A stretch of 64,000 nucleotides of DNA from Oscillospiraceae bacterium (GCA_015067435.1 SVMM01000001.1:248001-312000), one strand, 5' to 3'; shown: positions 50,017-58,769, counted from the stretch's first letter. Program-made: numbers and translations. The notes: generated by a model not told the origin, from the sequence alone.

Positions 50017-51359
50017 ACCTGACGGAACAGATCGCAGCCGCCGGCGTGGTCGGCTGCGGCGGCGCGGGCTTTCCCACGCACGTCAAGCTCAAGGGGAGCT
50101 TTGAATATCTGATCGTCAACGGCGCGGAGTGCGAACCGCTGCTGCGCCACGACCGGTGGCTCATGCGCAGCAAGGCGGAGAAGATCGTCGCCGCGATGGA
50201 CGCCGTCGCCGCCGAACTGGGCATCCCCAACGCCGTGCTTGCGCTCAAGGAGCACTACGAGAGCGAGCGCGCGGCGCTGGAGGCGGCGATCGAACAGGCG
50301 GGCAGCCGCGTGCGGCTGCACCTGCTCGGCAGCTTCTACCCCGCCGGAGACGAGCAGACGCTCGTCTGCGAGGTCACGGGGCGCGTCGTTCCGCCCGCGG
50401 GCATCCCCGCCGAGGTGGGCGCCGTGGTGTGCAACGCCGCGACGATGTACTCCGTGGGCCTCGCGCTCAGGGGCTACCCCTTTATCTACAAGTATCTGAC
50501 CGTCGCGGGCGAGGTGGAGCATCCGGTCATCGCCTGCGTCCCCGTCGGCACGAGCGTTGCCGAGTGCATCGCGCTCGCGGGCGGGACGAAGCGGAGCGAC
50601 TATGCGCTGGTGCTCGGCGGCCCGATGATGGGCAGGCCCCTTGCGCCCGACGCCGCGGCGGACACGCCGGTGACGAAGACGACCTCCGCCGTGCTGGTGC
50701 TGCCCGAGGGCAGCCGCACGGACGGCATAAGCGTCCGCGCCATGCTGAACCGCGCGCGCTCCGCCTGCATCCAGTGCACGACCTGCACGCAGCTCTGCCC
50801 GCGCCACCTGCTCGGCCATCCGCTCGAGCCGCACCGCATCATGCGCAAGATGGCGACGGGTGTGGACGTGAGGGAGCTTTTGAACGACCCCGACGTGCGA
50901 AACGCACAGATCTGCTGCGAGTGCGGCGTCTGCGAGGTCTACGCCTGCCCGATGGGCCTCCAGCCGCGCCGCATCAACGCCATGCTCAAGGGCGAGCTGG
51001 GCGCGGCGGGCGTCCGCTACGAGCGGAAGCAGAGCGAATGGCGTCCGGACACGCTGCGCGGCGAGCGCAAGGCGCCCGCGGAGCGCGTTGCCGCGCGCGC
51101 GGGCGTGTACGCCTACTACGACCGCGAGATCACGGAGCTGGTCTACGGCGCGCCGTCGCGCGTGGCGATCCCGCTGAAGATGAGCGCGGGCGCGCCGGCG
51201 GAGCCGCGCGTCCGGGTGGGCGACGCCGTCCGCGAGGGCGACCTGATCGCCGCCATACCGGACGGGAAGCTCGGCGCGAACGTCCACGCGAGCATCGCGG
51301 GCACCGTGGCGGAGGTTTCGGATCGGATCGTGATCGAGAAAGGAGGCGCGGGGGCGTGA
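50013..51359 (+). CDS. pduS: PduS-like flavin / iron-sulfur NADH oxidoreductase of the microcompartment
   Basis: The protein has 448 residues, RnfC/PduS family. The flavin/NAD N-terminus is GVVGCGGAGFPTHVKLKG and INGAECEPLL-type (VNGAECEPLL). Two [4Fe-4S] motifs follow: CIQCTTCTQLCP (near 251) and CCECGVCEVYACPMGL (near 300). A C-terminal SLBB/biotinyl-like domain is present. In Pdu compartments PduS reduces cobalamin using NADH and associates with PduT. Here it may also re-oxidise NADH made by EutE. Translation is coupled by overlaps on both sides. Confidence 0.93.
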   Translation: MNLTEQIAAAGVVGCGGAGFPTHVKLKGSFEYLIVNGAECEPLLRHDRWLMRSKAEKIVAAMDAVAAELGIPNAVLALKEHYESERAALEAAIEQAGSRVRLHLLGSFYPAGDEQTLVCEVTGRVVPPAGIPAEVGAVVCNAATMYSVGLALRGYPFIYKYLTVAGEVEHPVIACVPVGTSVAECIALAGGTKRSDYALVLGGPMMGRPLAPDAAADTPVTKTTSAVLVLPEGSRTDGISVRAMLNRARSACIQCTTCTQLCPRHLLGHPLEPHRIMRKMATGVDVRELLNDPDVRNAQICCECGVCEVYACPMGLQPRRINAMLKGELGAAGVRYERKQSEWRPDTLRGERKAPAERVAARAGVYAYYDREITELVYGAPSRVAIPLKMSAGAPAEPRVRVGDAVREGDLIAAIPDGKLGANVHASIAGTVAEVSDRIVIEKGGAGA

Positions 51360-51901
51360 ACAGCATCGGCTTTCTGGAACTGAACAGCATCGCCAGGGGC
51401 ATGGAGGCGGCGGACGCCGTGCTCAAGACCGCGGACGTGCACATGCTCTTTGCCCGTGCGGGCTGTCCGGGCAAGTACTACATGCTCTTCACCGGCGAGG
51501 TCGCCGCGGTGCAGGCGTCCGTGGACGCCGGACGCGCGCTCGGCGGCGGGACGGTCGTCGATTCCTGCGTGATCGCGAACATCGATCCGCAGGTCGTGCG
51601 CGCGATCAACCTCACAAGCTACCCCGAGCACATGAACGCGGTGGGCGTGATGGAGTTCTACTCCGTCACCGCGTCCGTCTACGGCGCGGACGCCGCGGTC
51701 AAGGCGGCGGACGTGGAGCTGGTGGACGTGCGCCTCGGCACGGGCATCGGCGGCAAGTCGTTCGTGGTGCTCACGGGCGAGGTCGCCGCGGTGCGCGAGG
51801 CGGTCGCGTGCGGCGTGAGCACGCCGAACGCGGAGGGCATGGTGCTCTCCTCGGTCGTGATCCCCAGCCCGCACCCCGAGCTGCTCGAAACGCTGCTGTA
51901 A
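51356..51901 (+). CDS. pduT: PduT-like tandem BMC shell protein with probable pore iron-sulfur site
   Basis: The protein has 181 residues with two BMC domains: IGFLELNSIARGMEAADAVL and VGVMEFYSVTASVYGADAAV. The first pore loop carries Cys in AGCPGKYYMLFTG, the CPGKY motif whose three Cys per trimer bind a [4Fe-4S] cluster in PduT. The trimer could carry electrons across the shell. It directly follows and overlaps (GTGA) the PduS-like gene, its natural partner. The GTG start has AAGGAGG upstream. Confidence 0.93.
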   Translation: MNSIGFLELNSIARGMEAADAVLKTADVHMLFARAGCPGKYYMLFTGEVAAVQASVDAGRALGGGTVVDSCVIANIDPQVVRAINLTSYPEHMNAVGVMEFYSVTASVYGADAAVKAADVELVDVRLGTGIGGKSFVVLTGEVAAVREAVACGVSTPNAEGMVLSSVVIPSPHPELLETLL

Positions 51902-51913
51902 GGAGGCGGGGAT

Positions 51914-52267
51914 ATGATCGAGATCGACGAGAAAAAACGCATTATTCAGGAATTTGTCCCCGGCAAGCAAATCACGCTCGCGCACCTGATCGCAAACCCC
52001 GACGCCTCGCTCTACAAAAAGCTCGGCGTGATCGGGGAGGTGAACGGCGCGCTCGGCATTATGACCATCACGCCGAGCGAGGGCGCGATCATCGGCGCGG
52101 ACGTCGCCACGAAGGCGGCGAACGTGGAGGTCGTGTTTGTCGACCGCTTCAACGGCTCGCTGGTCATCTGCGGCGAGACGGCGGACGTGGAGGCGGCGCT
52201 GCGGGACGTGCTGCGCGTGCTGACCGAGACGCTGCGCTTTGCGCCGACGGAGATCACGCGCACATGA
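51914..52267 (+). CDS. eutS: Microcompartment shell protein EutS/PduU type
   Basis: The protein has 117 residues, a circularly permuted BMC domain. It begins with the beta-barrel strand [20 protein letters not shown] and contains [20 protein letters not shown] and [20 protein letters not shown]. EutS hexamers are bent and have a capped pore. AAGGAGGCGGGG precedes the ATG. It overlaps eutP by ATGA. Confidence 0.96.
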   Translation: MIEIDEKKRIIQEFVPGKQITLAHLIANPDASLYKKLGVIGEVNGALGIMTITPSEGAIIGADVATKAANVEVVFVDRFNGSLVICGETADVEAALRDVLRVLTETLRFAPTEITRT

Positions 52268-52719
52268 AGAAGATCCTTCTGGTCGGCGCGGTCTCGTGCG
52301 GCAAGACGACGCTGTGCCAAAAGCTCAACGGGCTCCGGCAGGAGTACCGGAAGACACAGGCGCTGGAGGTCGTCAACCACACGATCGACACGCCGGGCGA
52401 GTATCTGGAGCACCGCTCGTATCTGCGAAACCTCATGGTGACGGCGACCGGCACCGAGCTCGTGCTCTTTCTGATCGACCCCACGCAGGAGCGGTACATG
52501 TACTCCCCCGGACAGGCGGCGGCGTTTATGCTGCCGGTGGCGGGCGTCGTGACGAAGGCGGACCTCGCCACGCCCGAGCAGCTTGCGCGCGCGCGGGAGC
52601 TGCTGGAGCTTGCGGGGGCGGAGCCGGTCTTCACGGTCAGCTCCGTCGACGGGACGGGCATGGACGCGCTGACCGCGTTTCTCTCGGCGGAAGCCGACCT
52701 AACAAAATGCACAGATTAA
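52264..52719 (+). CDS. eutP: EutP/PduV-family P-loop protein (probable acetate kinase)
   Basis: The protein has 151 residues, Ras-like GTPase fold: [17 protein letters not shown] (P-loop), [16 protein letters not shown] (switch/G3) and GVVTKADLA (G4). Salmonella EutP was shown to have acetate kinase activity, so it may turn acetyl phosphate from PduL into acetate plus ATP; PduV relatives are linked to compartment movement. It is the last eut gene before the TRAP transporter and lacks a strong terminator after it. Confidence 0.93.
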   Translation: MKKILLVGAVSCGKTTLCQKLNGLRQEYRKTQALEVVNHTIDTPGEYLEHRSYLRNLMVTATGTELVLFLIDPTQERYMYSPGQAAAFMLPVAGVVTKADLATPEQLARARELLELAGAEPVFTVSSVDGTGMDALTAFLSAEADLTKCTD

Positions 52720-52771
52720 GCCCAAAAAACTATCTATTCTGGAAAATTACGGTACGCGCGCATACCTTTTC

Positions 52772-52801
52772 TTGACAGTCCCATAGCGCATATAATACAA
52801 T
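52772..52801 (+). promoter_or_regulatory. Promoter for the TRAP transporter genes
   Basis: TTGACA, 18-base spacer, TACAAT; an overlapping consensus TATAAT (52791-52796) is only 13 bases from the -35. The leader of about 65 bases has an imperfect hairpin CGGAG...CTCCG. It allows expression apart from the eut operon. Confidence 0.7.
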
Positions 52802-52873
52802 GTGTATCGTTCGGAGAGCGCGTTTTTGCGGCTCCGGAAGGGTATCAAAATTTAGGAAGAGAGGAAGCACAAC

Positions 52874-53926
52874 ATGAAAAAAGTTTTGGCACTGATCCTG
52901 ACTGTCGGCATGATCGCCGGGCTTCTCGCGGGCTGCGGCGGCCAGACCACCACCCCTGCTGCGAGCAGCGGCGGCGGGAGCACCAGCACCGCGACCCCGG
53001 CGGACTATCACCTTGAGCTGAAGCTCAGCCACGTGTTCGGACCGACCGAGCAGCTCGCCATCTCCGTGCAGGAGGCGGCGGACAACATCCGCGAGAAGAC
53101 CAACGGCGCGATCGACATCCAGTGCTACCCCAACAGCCAGCTCCCCGTTTACAAGGACGGTCTGGAGCAGGTCGCGAGCGGCGCGAACTTCATCTCCGTT
53201 GAGGACCCGTCCTACATCGGCGACTATGTGCCCGACTTCAAGGCGCTCGTCGGCCCGATGATGTGCTCCAACATCCAGGAGTATGAGTATCTGCTCACGA
53301 CGGATCTGGTCCAGGGCATGATTAAGAAGCTTGAGAACGACAACATCAAGGTCCTCGCGCTCGACTACTTCTCCGGCTTCCGCTTCATGAAGACCAATAA
53401 GGTCATCCGCACGCCGGACGACCTCAAGGGCATGAAGATCCGCGTTCCGAAGTCCGACCTGTTCGTCAACACGCTCAACGCGATGGGCGCGAACGCGGTC
53501 CCGATGGGCTGGGACGAGACGCTCTCCGCGGTCTCTCAGGGCGTTGTGGACGGTCTCGAGGGCACGATGTCCGACTTCCGTTATGACGGCTCCGGCGAGG
53601 TTGCCTCCGTCGGTTCCCTGACGAACCACCTCATCGGCGTGTGCGGCGTGTACATCGGCCTGAACGTCTGGAACTCCATCCCCGCCGAGTATCAGAAGAT
53701 CATTCAGGAGGAGTTCACCGCCTCCGGCAAGCGCATGGTCGAGACGATCGAGAACAGCTACGCCGAGGATATGGCGTACCTCGAGGCGAACGGCCACACC
53801 TTCAACGAGGTCGACATCGACTCCTTCGCGCCCGGCTTTAAGGCCGTGTATGACGCCATCGAGGGCACGACGCCCGGCATCTACGACATGCTCAAGGCCG
53901 AGATCGCGAAAATGCCCAAGAGCTAA
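52874..53926 (+). CDS. dctP: TRAP transporter substrate-binding lipoprotein (DctP family)
   Basis: The protein has 350 residues. A lipoprotein signal ends at LLAGCGG (Cys near 17). A Ser/Gly/Thr linker precedes the DctP fold starting ELKLSHVFGPTEQLA. The conserved DLKGMKIRVPKS holds the Arg that in most DctP proteins salt-bridges the carboxylate of the ligand. FRFMKTNK and DGLEGTMSDFRY follow. It delivers substrate to DctQM. Location after eutP suggests a role in the eut pathway, but the Arg argues for an acid ligand. Confidence 0.94.
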   Translation: MKKVLALILTVGMIAGLLAGCGGQTTTPAASSGGGSTSTATPADYHLELKLSHVFGPTEQLAISVQEAADNIREKTNGAIDIQCYPNSQLPVYKDGLEQVASGANFISVEDPSYIGDYVPDFKALVGPMMCSNIQEYEYLLTTDLVQGMIKKLENDNIKVLALDYFSGFRFMKTNKVIRTPDDLKGMKIRVPKSDLFVNTLNAMGANAVPMGWDETLSAVSQGVVDGLEGTMSDFRYDGSGEVASVGSLTNHLIGVCGVYIGLNVWNSIPAEYQKIIQEEFTASGKRMVETIENSYAEDMAYLEANGHTFNEVDIDSFAPGFKAVYDAIEGTTPGIYDMLKAEIAKMPKS

Positions 53927-53964
53927 GGGGCAAACCGTAAAAACTGCGTAATATGGGACTGCAA

Positions 53965-54006
53965 GGGGGAAGTGAGGCGCGTTGCTTCTCACTTCCCCCT
54001 GATCTT
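53965..54006 (+). terminator. Intercistronic stem-loop after dctP
   Basis: A 12-bp perfect stem (GGGGGAAGTGAG and complement) with an 11-base loop, then TGATCTTTTT. It is probably a partial terminator giving more binding protein than membrane subunits. Confidence 0.75.
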
Positions 54007-54035
54007 TTTCAGCGGCAGTCGTACGGAGGGTTCAT

Positions 54036-54542
54036 ATGAAGAAAATCACCGGAAAGCTAATCTTTGTCCACTTTGAGGAGATCCTTGCCTCCCTTTTGTT
54101 TGTGGCGACGTTGTCGCTGGTCATCGTCAACGTGATCACGCGCTACGTCTTCCGCACCGGCATCCCGTGGTCGGAGGAATTCGCGACGGGCTGCTTCGTC
54201 TGGACGGCGTTTATCGGCTCGGCGGCGTGCTACAAGCGGCGCGCCCACGTGGGCGTGGACGTTGTGGTCAACCGTCTGCCCATCCGCGCGCAGAACGTCG
54301 TGAAGATCGTGATCGACGTTCTGATGGCGTTTTTGTGCGCCTACATGTTCTATCTCAGCATCATCTATGTACTCCGCTCCTACCGCAAGCCCACGGCGAT
54401 CCTTGGCATTTCTTCCGCCACGGTCTCCATCTCGCTGACGCTTGCGTTTCTTGATATGGCCGTCTGGTCGATCATTTTCATCCTTCGGGATCTGAAATCC
54501 ATCAAAGAAAACGGCAGAGTTGTCGGAGAGGAGGACGTCTGA
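54036..54542 (+). CDS. dctQ: TRAP transporter small membrane subunit
   Basis: The protein has 168 residues and four membrane spans. It shows the DctQ pattern VITRYVFRTGIPWSEEFA and KRRAHVGVDVVVNRLP. It scaffolds DctM and docks the binding protein. CGGAGGGTTCAT precedes the ATG. It overlaps the dctM start by one base (TGATG). Confidence 0.96.
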   Translation: MKKITGKLIFVHFEEILASLLFVATLSLVIVNVITRYVFRTGIPWSEEFATGCFVWTAFIGSAACYKRRAHVGVDVVVNRLPIRAQNVVKIVIDVLMAFLCAYMFYLSIIYVLRSYRKPTAILGISSATVSISLTLAFLDMAVWSIIFILRDLKSIKENGRVVGEEDV

Positions 54543-55849
54543 TGTCAAGTTCCGGTCTTATGGGCTTTTTGCCCGTCCTTCTGGTCTTTATCCTCTATTT
54601 CGCCGGCATGCCTGTCGCGTTCTCGCTGTTCTCCTCCGGCCTTTTGTACTTCGCCGTAATCAACACGGGTTCGCCGGTCGACCTGATCTTCCAGAAGTTC
54701 ATCACGAGCGCCCAGTCCTTCCCGCTGCTGGCGATCCCGTTTTTCGTCATGGCGGGCTCCATCATGAACTACGCGGGCATCAGCGCCAAGCTGATGGGCG
54801 TCGCGGACGTGCTGACGGGGCATATGAAGGGCGGCCTCGCGCAGAGCAACGTCCTTTTGAGCCTGCTGATGGGCGGCGTGTCCGGCTCGGCGAACGCGGA
54901 CGCCGCCATGGAGTGCAAGATGCTCGTCCCCGAGATGGAGAAGCGCGGCTATTCCAAGGGCTTCTCCGCCGCGATCACCGCGGCGTCCTCGGCGGTCACG
55001 CCGATCATCCCGCCGGGCATCGACCTGATCATCTACGCGCTGCTCGCCAAGGCGTCCGTCGCGAAGATGTTCGCCGCGGCGTATCTGCCCGGCTTCGTCA
55101 TCGCGGCGTGCCTGATGATCAGCGTCCACTTCATCTCCATCAAGCGCGGCTATCAGCCCACGCGCGACAAGCGCGCCTCCGGCGGTGAGATCGCGCGCCA
55201 GTGCGCCTCCTCCCTTTGGGCGCTGCTGTTCCCGCTGGGCATCGTGCTCGGCATCCGCATCGGCCTCTTCACGCCCACCGAGGCGGGCGCCTTCGCCGTG
55301 CTCTACTGCACGGTCGTCGGCATCTTCATTTACAAGGGCCTCAAGTGGGAGCACGTGCCCAAGATCTTCCTGGAGACGATCAACGGCACGGCGACGGTCA
55401 TCCTCGTCATCGTGGCGGCGAACATCTTCGGCTACTACATGAGCTGGGAGAACATCCCCAAGATGATCACCACCTCGCTGCTCGGCATCACGCAGAACAA
55501 GTGGGTCATGCTCATCATGGTCAACATCCTGCTGCTGATCATGGGCATGTTCCTCGAGGGCGGCGCCGCGCTGATCATCGTCGCGCCGCTGCTGATCCCC
55601 GTCGTCACCCAGCTCGGCGTCGATCCCATCCACTTCGGCGCCATGTGCATCGTCAACATTATGATCGGCGGCCTGACGCCGCCCTTCGGCTCGATGATGT
55701 TCACCTGTATGTCGATCACGGGCTGCAAGCTGGAGGATTTTGTCAAGGAATGTTTCCCGTTCATCATCGCGGAGATCATCGGCCTGCTTCTCGTGACCTT
55801 TATCCCCGAGATCTCGCTCTGCCTGCCGAGGCTGATCTTCGGCTCGTAG
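54542..55849 (+). CDS. dctM: TRAP transporter large membrane subunit
   Basis: The protein has 435 residues and about 12 spans. Hallmarks are FPLLAIPFFVMAGSIMNYAG, GGVSGSANADAAMECKMLVP (sodium-site region), SSAVTPIIPPGIDLIIYALL and IMIGGLTPPFGSMMFTCMSI. It is the sodium-coupled transport channel. GGAGAGGAGG precedes the ATG. A terminator follows. Confidence 0.97.
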   Translation: MSSSGLMGFLPVLLVFILYFAGMPVAFSLFSSGLLYFAVINTGSPVDLIFQKFITSAQSFPLLAIPFFVMAGSIMNYAGISAKLMGVADVLTGHMKGGLAQSNVLLSLLMGGVSGSANADAAMECKMLVPEMEKRGYSKGFSAAITAASSAVTPIIPPGIDLIIYALLAKASVAKMFAAAYLPGFVIAACLMISVHFISIKRGYQPTRDKRASGGEIARQCASSLWALLFPLGIVLGIRIGLFTPTEAGAFAVLYCTVVGIFIYKGLKWEHVPKIFLETINGTATVILVIVAANIFGYYMSWENIPKMITTSLLGITQNKWVMLIMVNILLLIMGMFLEGGAALIIVAPLLIPVVTQLGVDPIHFGAMCIVNIMIGGLTPPFGSMMFTCMSITGCKLEDFVKECFPFIIAEIIGLLLVTFIPEISLCLPRLIFGS

Positions 55850-55880
55850 CGCTCGAAAAGCCGTTCCCTTCCCAAACAGC

Positions 55881-55926
55881 GCGGGAGGCCTCCGGAGCAT
55901 CTTCCGGAAGCCTCCCGCTTGCTTTT
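55881..55926 (+). terminator. Terminator of the TRAP genes
   Basis: GCGGGAGGC and GCCTCCCGC with an inner CCGGA/TCCGG stem and six-base loop, followed by TTGCTTTTT. Confidence 0.9.
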
Positions 55927-55929
55927 TCC

Positions 55930-55957
55930 TTGCGCGCAGGACAATCTGTGGTATACT
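55930..55957 (+). promoter_or_regulatory. Promoter for the S66 peptidase gene
   Basis: TTGCGC, 16-base spacer, TATACT with an extended -10 TG, 44 bases before the ATG. Confidence 0.65.
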
Positions 55958-56001
55958 GGGAGGCAGAACAAAAACTGAGTTTCAGGAACGGAGGAACCCA
56001 T

Positions 56002-57300
56002 ATGAGGCAGGGAAAACGAATCGCGTCGCTCCTGCTCGCGCTGTCGATGCTCGGCGCGGCGGGCATGGGCTACGCCGTGGACGCCCGCGCGGCGGACGAG
56101 GTGCGCGGCAGCGCCGTCTACGCGTCCGGCGCGACATATTCGGAGGGTCTGGACGCGCGGTGCGAGATCATCGGCTATCAGCGCTATGTGGGCGCGAACA
56201 GCGGCTGCTTCCCCGCGAGGGGGGACAAGGTCGCCGTGATCTCGCCGTCCGAGCTGCCGAGCCGCCGACAGGTCGACGCGGCGAAGAGCGGGCTTGCGGC
56301 GTGGGGCTTTGTGCCGGTGGAGGGCAGGCACGTCTGTCCGGAGACGCGCACGCTGGACGAGCTGATCGAGGATCTGACCTGGGCGCTGAACGACCCCGAG
56401 ATCCGCGCGATCTTCTGCGTGCGCGGCGGCTCCGGCGCGTCGGAGGTGATGGACCGCCTGCCGCTGGAGCTGATCGAGAACGCAAAGAAGCCGATCATCG
56501 GCTTCAGCGACATCACCGTATATCACTCCGCGTGGACGATGGCGGGCGTCCCGTCGATCCACGGCGGCATGAACGAGGCGTTTTCGTGGAATCCTGAGTC
56601 CTGCGCGGAGGCGGAGCGGCATATGCTGCTCGGCGAGATCCCCACGTACCGCTGCCGAACGGACACGCCGTGCGTCGACGGCACGGCGGCAGGCGTCCTG
56701 ATCGGCGGGAATCTCTCCACCTTTGTCTCCGTGCTCGGCACGGCGTATGACTGCACGCGGCTCGACAAGCCGTACATCCTGTTTTTCGAGGACTGCGACG
56801 ACAACCTCCGCGAGATCCACCGCTATCTGACGATCCTCAAGCATCTGGGCGTTCTGGACAACGCCGCCGGCTTCCTGTTCGGCGAATGGACGGGGCTTCC
56901 GGCGGACGGCGAGGGCAACTTCGGCGCGGTGCGCGGCGGCGAATTCGAGTCGGTCGCGGACATGATCCACCGCGAGTTCCTGACGGACACGGACATCCCC
57001 GTGGCGTTCGATTTCCCCGCCGGACACGCCCGCGTCAACTATCCGCTGCTCATGGGTGGGGCGGTGAAGCTCAGCGTTTCCGGCGGCGTCTACACGGTGG
57101 AGATGTCCGACGCCGAGCTGCCCGCGCGCGATACCGTGCCGACGGCGCCCGCCGTCACGGAAACGCCGGCGCAAGCCGTTACGAATCCCGCGGCTCCGGA
57201 CAGCGCGGACAGCACGGAACCGAAGCGCTGCATGAACGAGTCGCTGCAATGGCTGTGGTATTATTGGTTCTGCCTGTTCGGCTTTGCGAAACCCGCATAG
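56002..57300 (+). CDS. Secreted S66-family LD-carboxypeptidase / MccF-like peptidase
   Basis: The protein has 432 residues. A signal peptide (GKRIASLLLALSMLGAAGMG) is followed by the S66 fold from about residue 65. The nucleophile Ser is in CVRGGSGASEV, then GFSDITVYHSAWT, AGVLIGGNLSTF and the catalytic Glu in ILFFEDCDDNLREIHRY. The His is expected in the late PAGHARVNYPL. The family trims tetrapeptide stems of peptidoglycan or inactivates microcin C-like compounds, usually in the cytosol. This one is exported and ends with a linker and a hydrophobic LQWLWYYWFCLFGFA tail, a possible membrane anchor. Confidence 0.88.
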   Translation: MRQGKRIASLLLALSMLGAAGMGYAVDARAADEVRGSAVYASGATYSEGLDARCEIIGYQRYVGANSGCFPARGDKVAVISPSELPSRRQVDAAKSGLAAWGFVPVEGRHVCPETRTLDELIEDLTWALNDPEIRAIFCVRGGSGASEVMDRLPLELIENAKKPIIGFSDITVYHSAWTMAGVPSIHGGMNEAFSWNPESCAEAERHMLLGEIPTYRCRTDTPCVDGTAAGVLIGGNLSTFVSVLGTAYDCTRLDKPYILFFEDCDDNLREIHRYLTILKHLGVLDNAAGFLFGEWTGLPADGEGNFGAVRGGEFESVADMIHREFLTDTDIPVAFDFPAGHARVNYPLLMGGAVKLSVSGGVYTVEMSDAELPARDTVPTAPAVTETPAQAVTNPAAPDSADSTEPKRCMNESLQWLWYYWFCLFGFAKPA

Positions 57301-57331
57301 CGGCGGCCGCCGCGGAAAGGAGGGAGCGCGC

Positions 57332-58681
57332 ATGAGAGTACCGGACGGCGCGCGCGAGGTCATCCGCGCGCTCAACGCCGCGGGATACGAGGCCTATCTG
57401 GTGGGCGGCTGCGTGCGGGACACGCTCCTCGCCGAAACGTCGGGTTGCGCGGAGGTCCACGACTGGGACATCTGCACGGGCGCGAAGCCCGACGAGATGA
57501 AGGCGGCGCTTGCCGGCTGCCGGACGATCGACACGGGGCTCAGGCACGGCACGATCACCGCCCTGATGCCGGACGGGCAGTATGAGGTGACGACCTTCCG
57601 GATCGACGGCGCCTACTCGGACGGACGGCACCCGGACGCGGTGTCCTTCACATCAAGCGTCGCGGAGGACCTCTCCCGCCGTGATTTTACGATCAACGCC
57701 ATGGCCATGTCCGTCGACGGCGACGGCCATATCACGGCCGTCATCGACCCCTTCGGCGGGCGGGAGGACCTGTCCCGCGGGGTGCTGCGATGCGTCGGCG
57801 AGCCGGAAAAGCGCTTCGACGAGGACGCGCTGCGCATTCTGCGGGCGATTCGCTTCGCCGCGCGGCTGGAGCTGACGATCGACCCGGCGACGCACGACGC
57901 CATGCTGGCGGGGCGGCGGCTCCTCCGGCGGATCTCGGTCGAACGGTGCATGGATGAGCTCGGCAAAATTCTCCTGTCCAAACACGGCTGGGAGTACCTG
58001 ATGCGCTACCGTGACATACTTGCGGAGATCATGCCGGAAATCACGCCCTGCATCGGATTTCCGCAGAACAACCCATGGCACACCTATACGGTGTTCGAGC
58101 ATACGATGCGCAGCGTGGGCAGCGCGCCGGAGGACCTGACGCTCCGGATGACGATGCTGCTGCACGATATCGGGAAGCCCGCCGCGGCGTCCACGGACGA
58201 GGCGGGGATCGACCACTTTTACGGACACCCCGAGATCTCCGCCGGGCTGGCGGAGGATATCCTGCGGCGGTTCCACTGCTCCAACCAGTTCATCCGCGAC
58301 GTGACCGAGCTGGTCCGCGCGCACGACATGGAGGTGAAGCCCTCCGCGCGCGTGCTCCGCAGGCTGCTGAATCGTCTGGGCGAGCAGCAGGCAAGGCGGC
58401 TGATGCAGGTCAAGCGCGCCGACCTCGCCGCGCAGTCCGACCTTGCCAGAGAGCGCAAGCAGCGGGAGCTTGCCGAGAGCGAGGCGCTGCTGGAGCAGAT
58501 CATCGCGGAGCGGCAGGCGTTTACCCTGCGCGATCTGGCGATCAGCGGCAGGGATCTGATCGAGGCGGGCGTCGCGCCCGGCCCTGAGATCGGCGTCCGG
58601 CTCCGGCGGGCGCTGGACGCCGTGCTGGACGGCACGGCGGAAAACGAAAAAGCCGCGCTGCTGGCGATCGCGACGGCGTGA
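57332..58681 (+). CDS. cca: CCA-adding tRNA nucleotidyltransferase
   Basis: The protein has 449 residues, class II enzyme. AYLVGGCVRDTLLAE, VHDWDICTGA (catalytic Asp pair) and RRDFTINAMAMSVDG form the head. The neck has EDALRILRAIRFAARLEL, and an HD-like domain carries LLHDIGKPAAAS and HPEISAGLA. It adds or repairs CCA at tRNA 3' ends. AAGGAGGGAG precedes the ATG. It starts 31 bases after the S66 gene and is probably co-transcribed with it. Confidence 0.96.
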   Translation: MRVPDGAREVIRALNAAGYEAYLVGGCVRDTLLAETSGCAEVHDWDICTGAKPDEMKAALAGCRTIDTGLRHGTITALMPDGQYEVTTFRIDGAYSDGRHPDAVSFTSSVAEDLSRRDFTINAMAMSVDGDGHITAVIDPFGGREDLSRGVLRCVGEPEKRFDEDALRILRAIRFAARLELTIDPATHDAMLAGRRLLRRISVERCMDELGKILLSKHGWEYLMRYRDILAEIMPEITPCIGFPQNNPWHTYTVFEHTMRSVGSAPEDLTLRMTMLLHDIGKPAAASTDEAGIDHFYGHPEISAGLAEDILRRFHCSNQFIRDVTELVRAHDMEVKPSARVLRRLLNRLGEQQARRLMQVKRADLAAQSDLARERKQRELAESEALLEQIIAERQAFTLRDLAISGRDLIEAGVAPGPEIGVRLRRALDAVLDGTAENEKAALLAIATA

Positions 58682-58731
58682 AGGCCGGCGATGGAGCGGA
58701 AAGCGGTATTTCATTTCAAGCGCACAAAAAA

Positions 58732-58765
58732 TCAGGGCTGTCTCCGATGACGGGGACAGCCCTGA
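58732..58765. terminator. Bidirectional terminator
   Basis: An 11-bp stem (TCAGGGCTGTC and complement) with a 12-base loop. The minus-strand side continues into six T. Confidence 0.85.
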
Positions 58766-58769
58766 ATAT

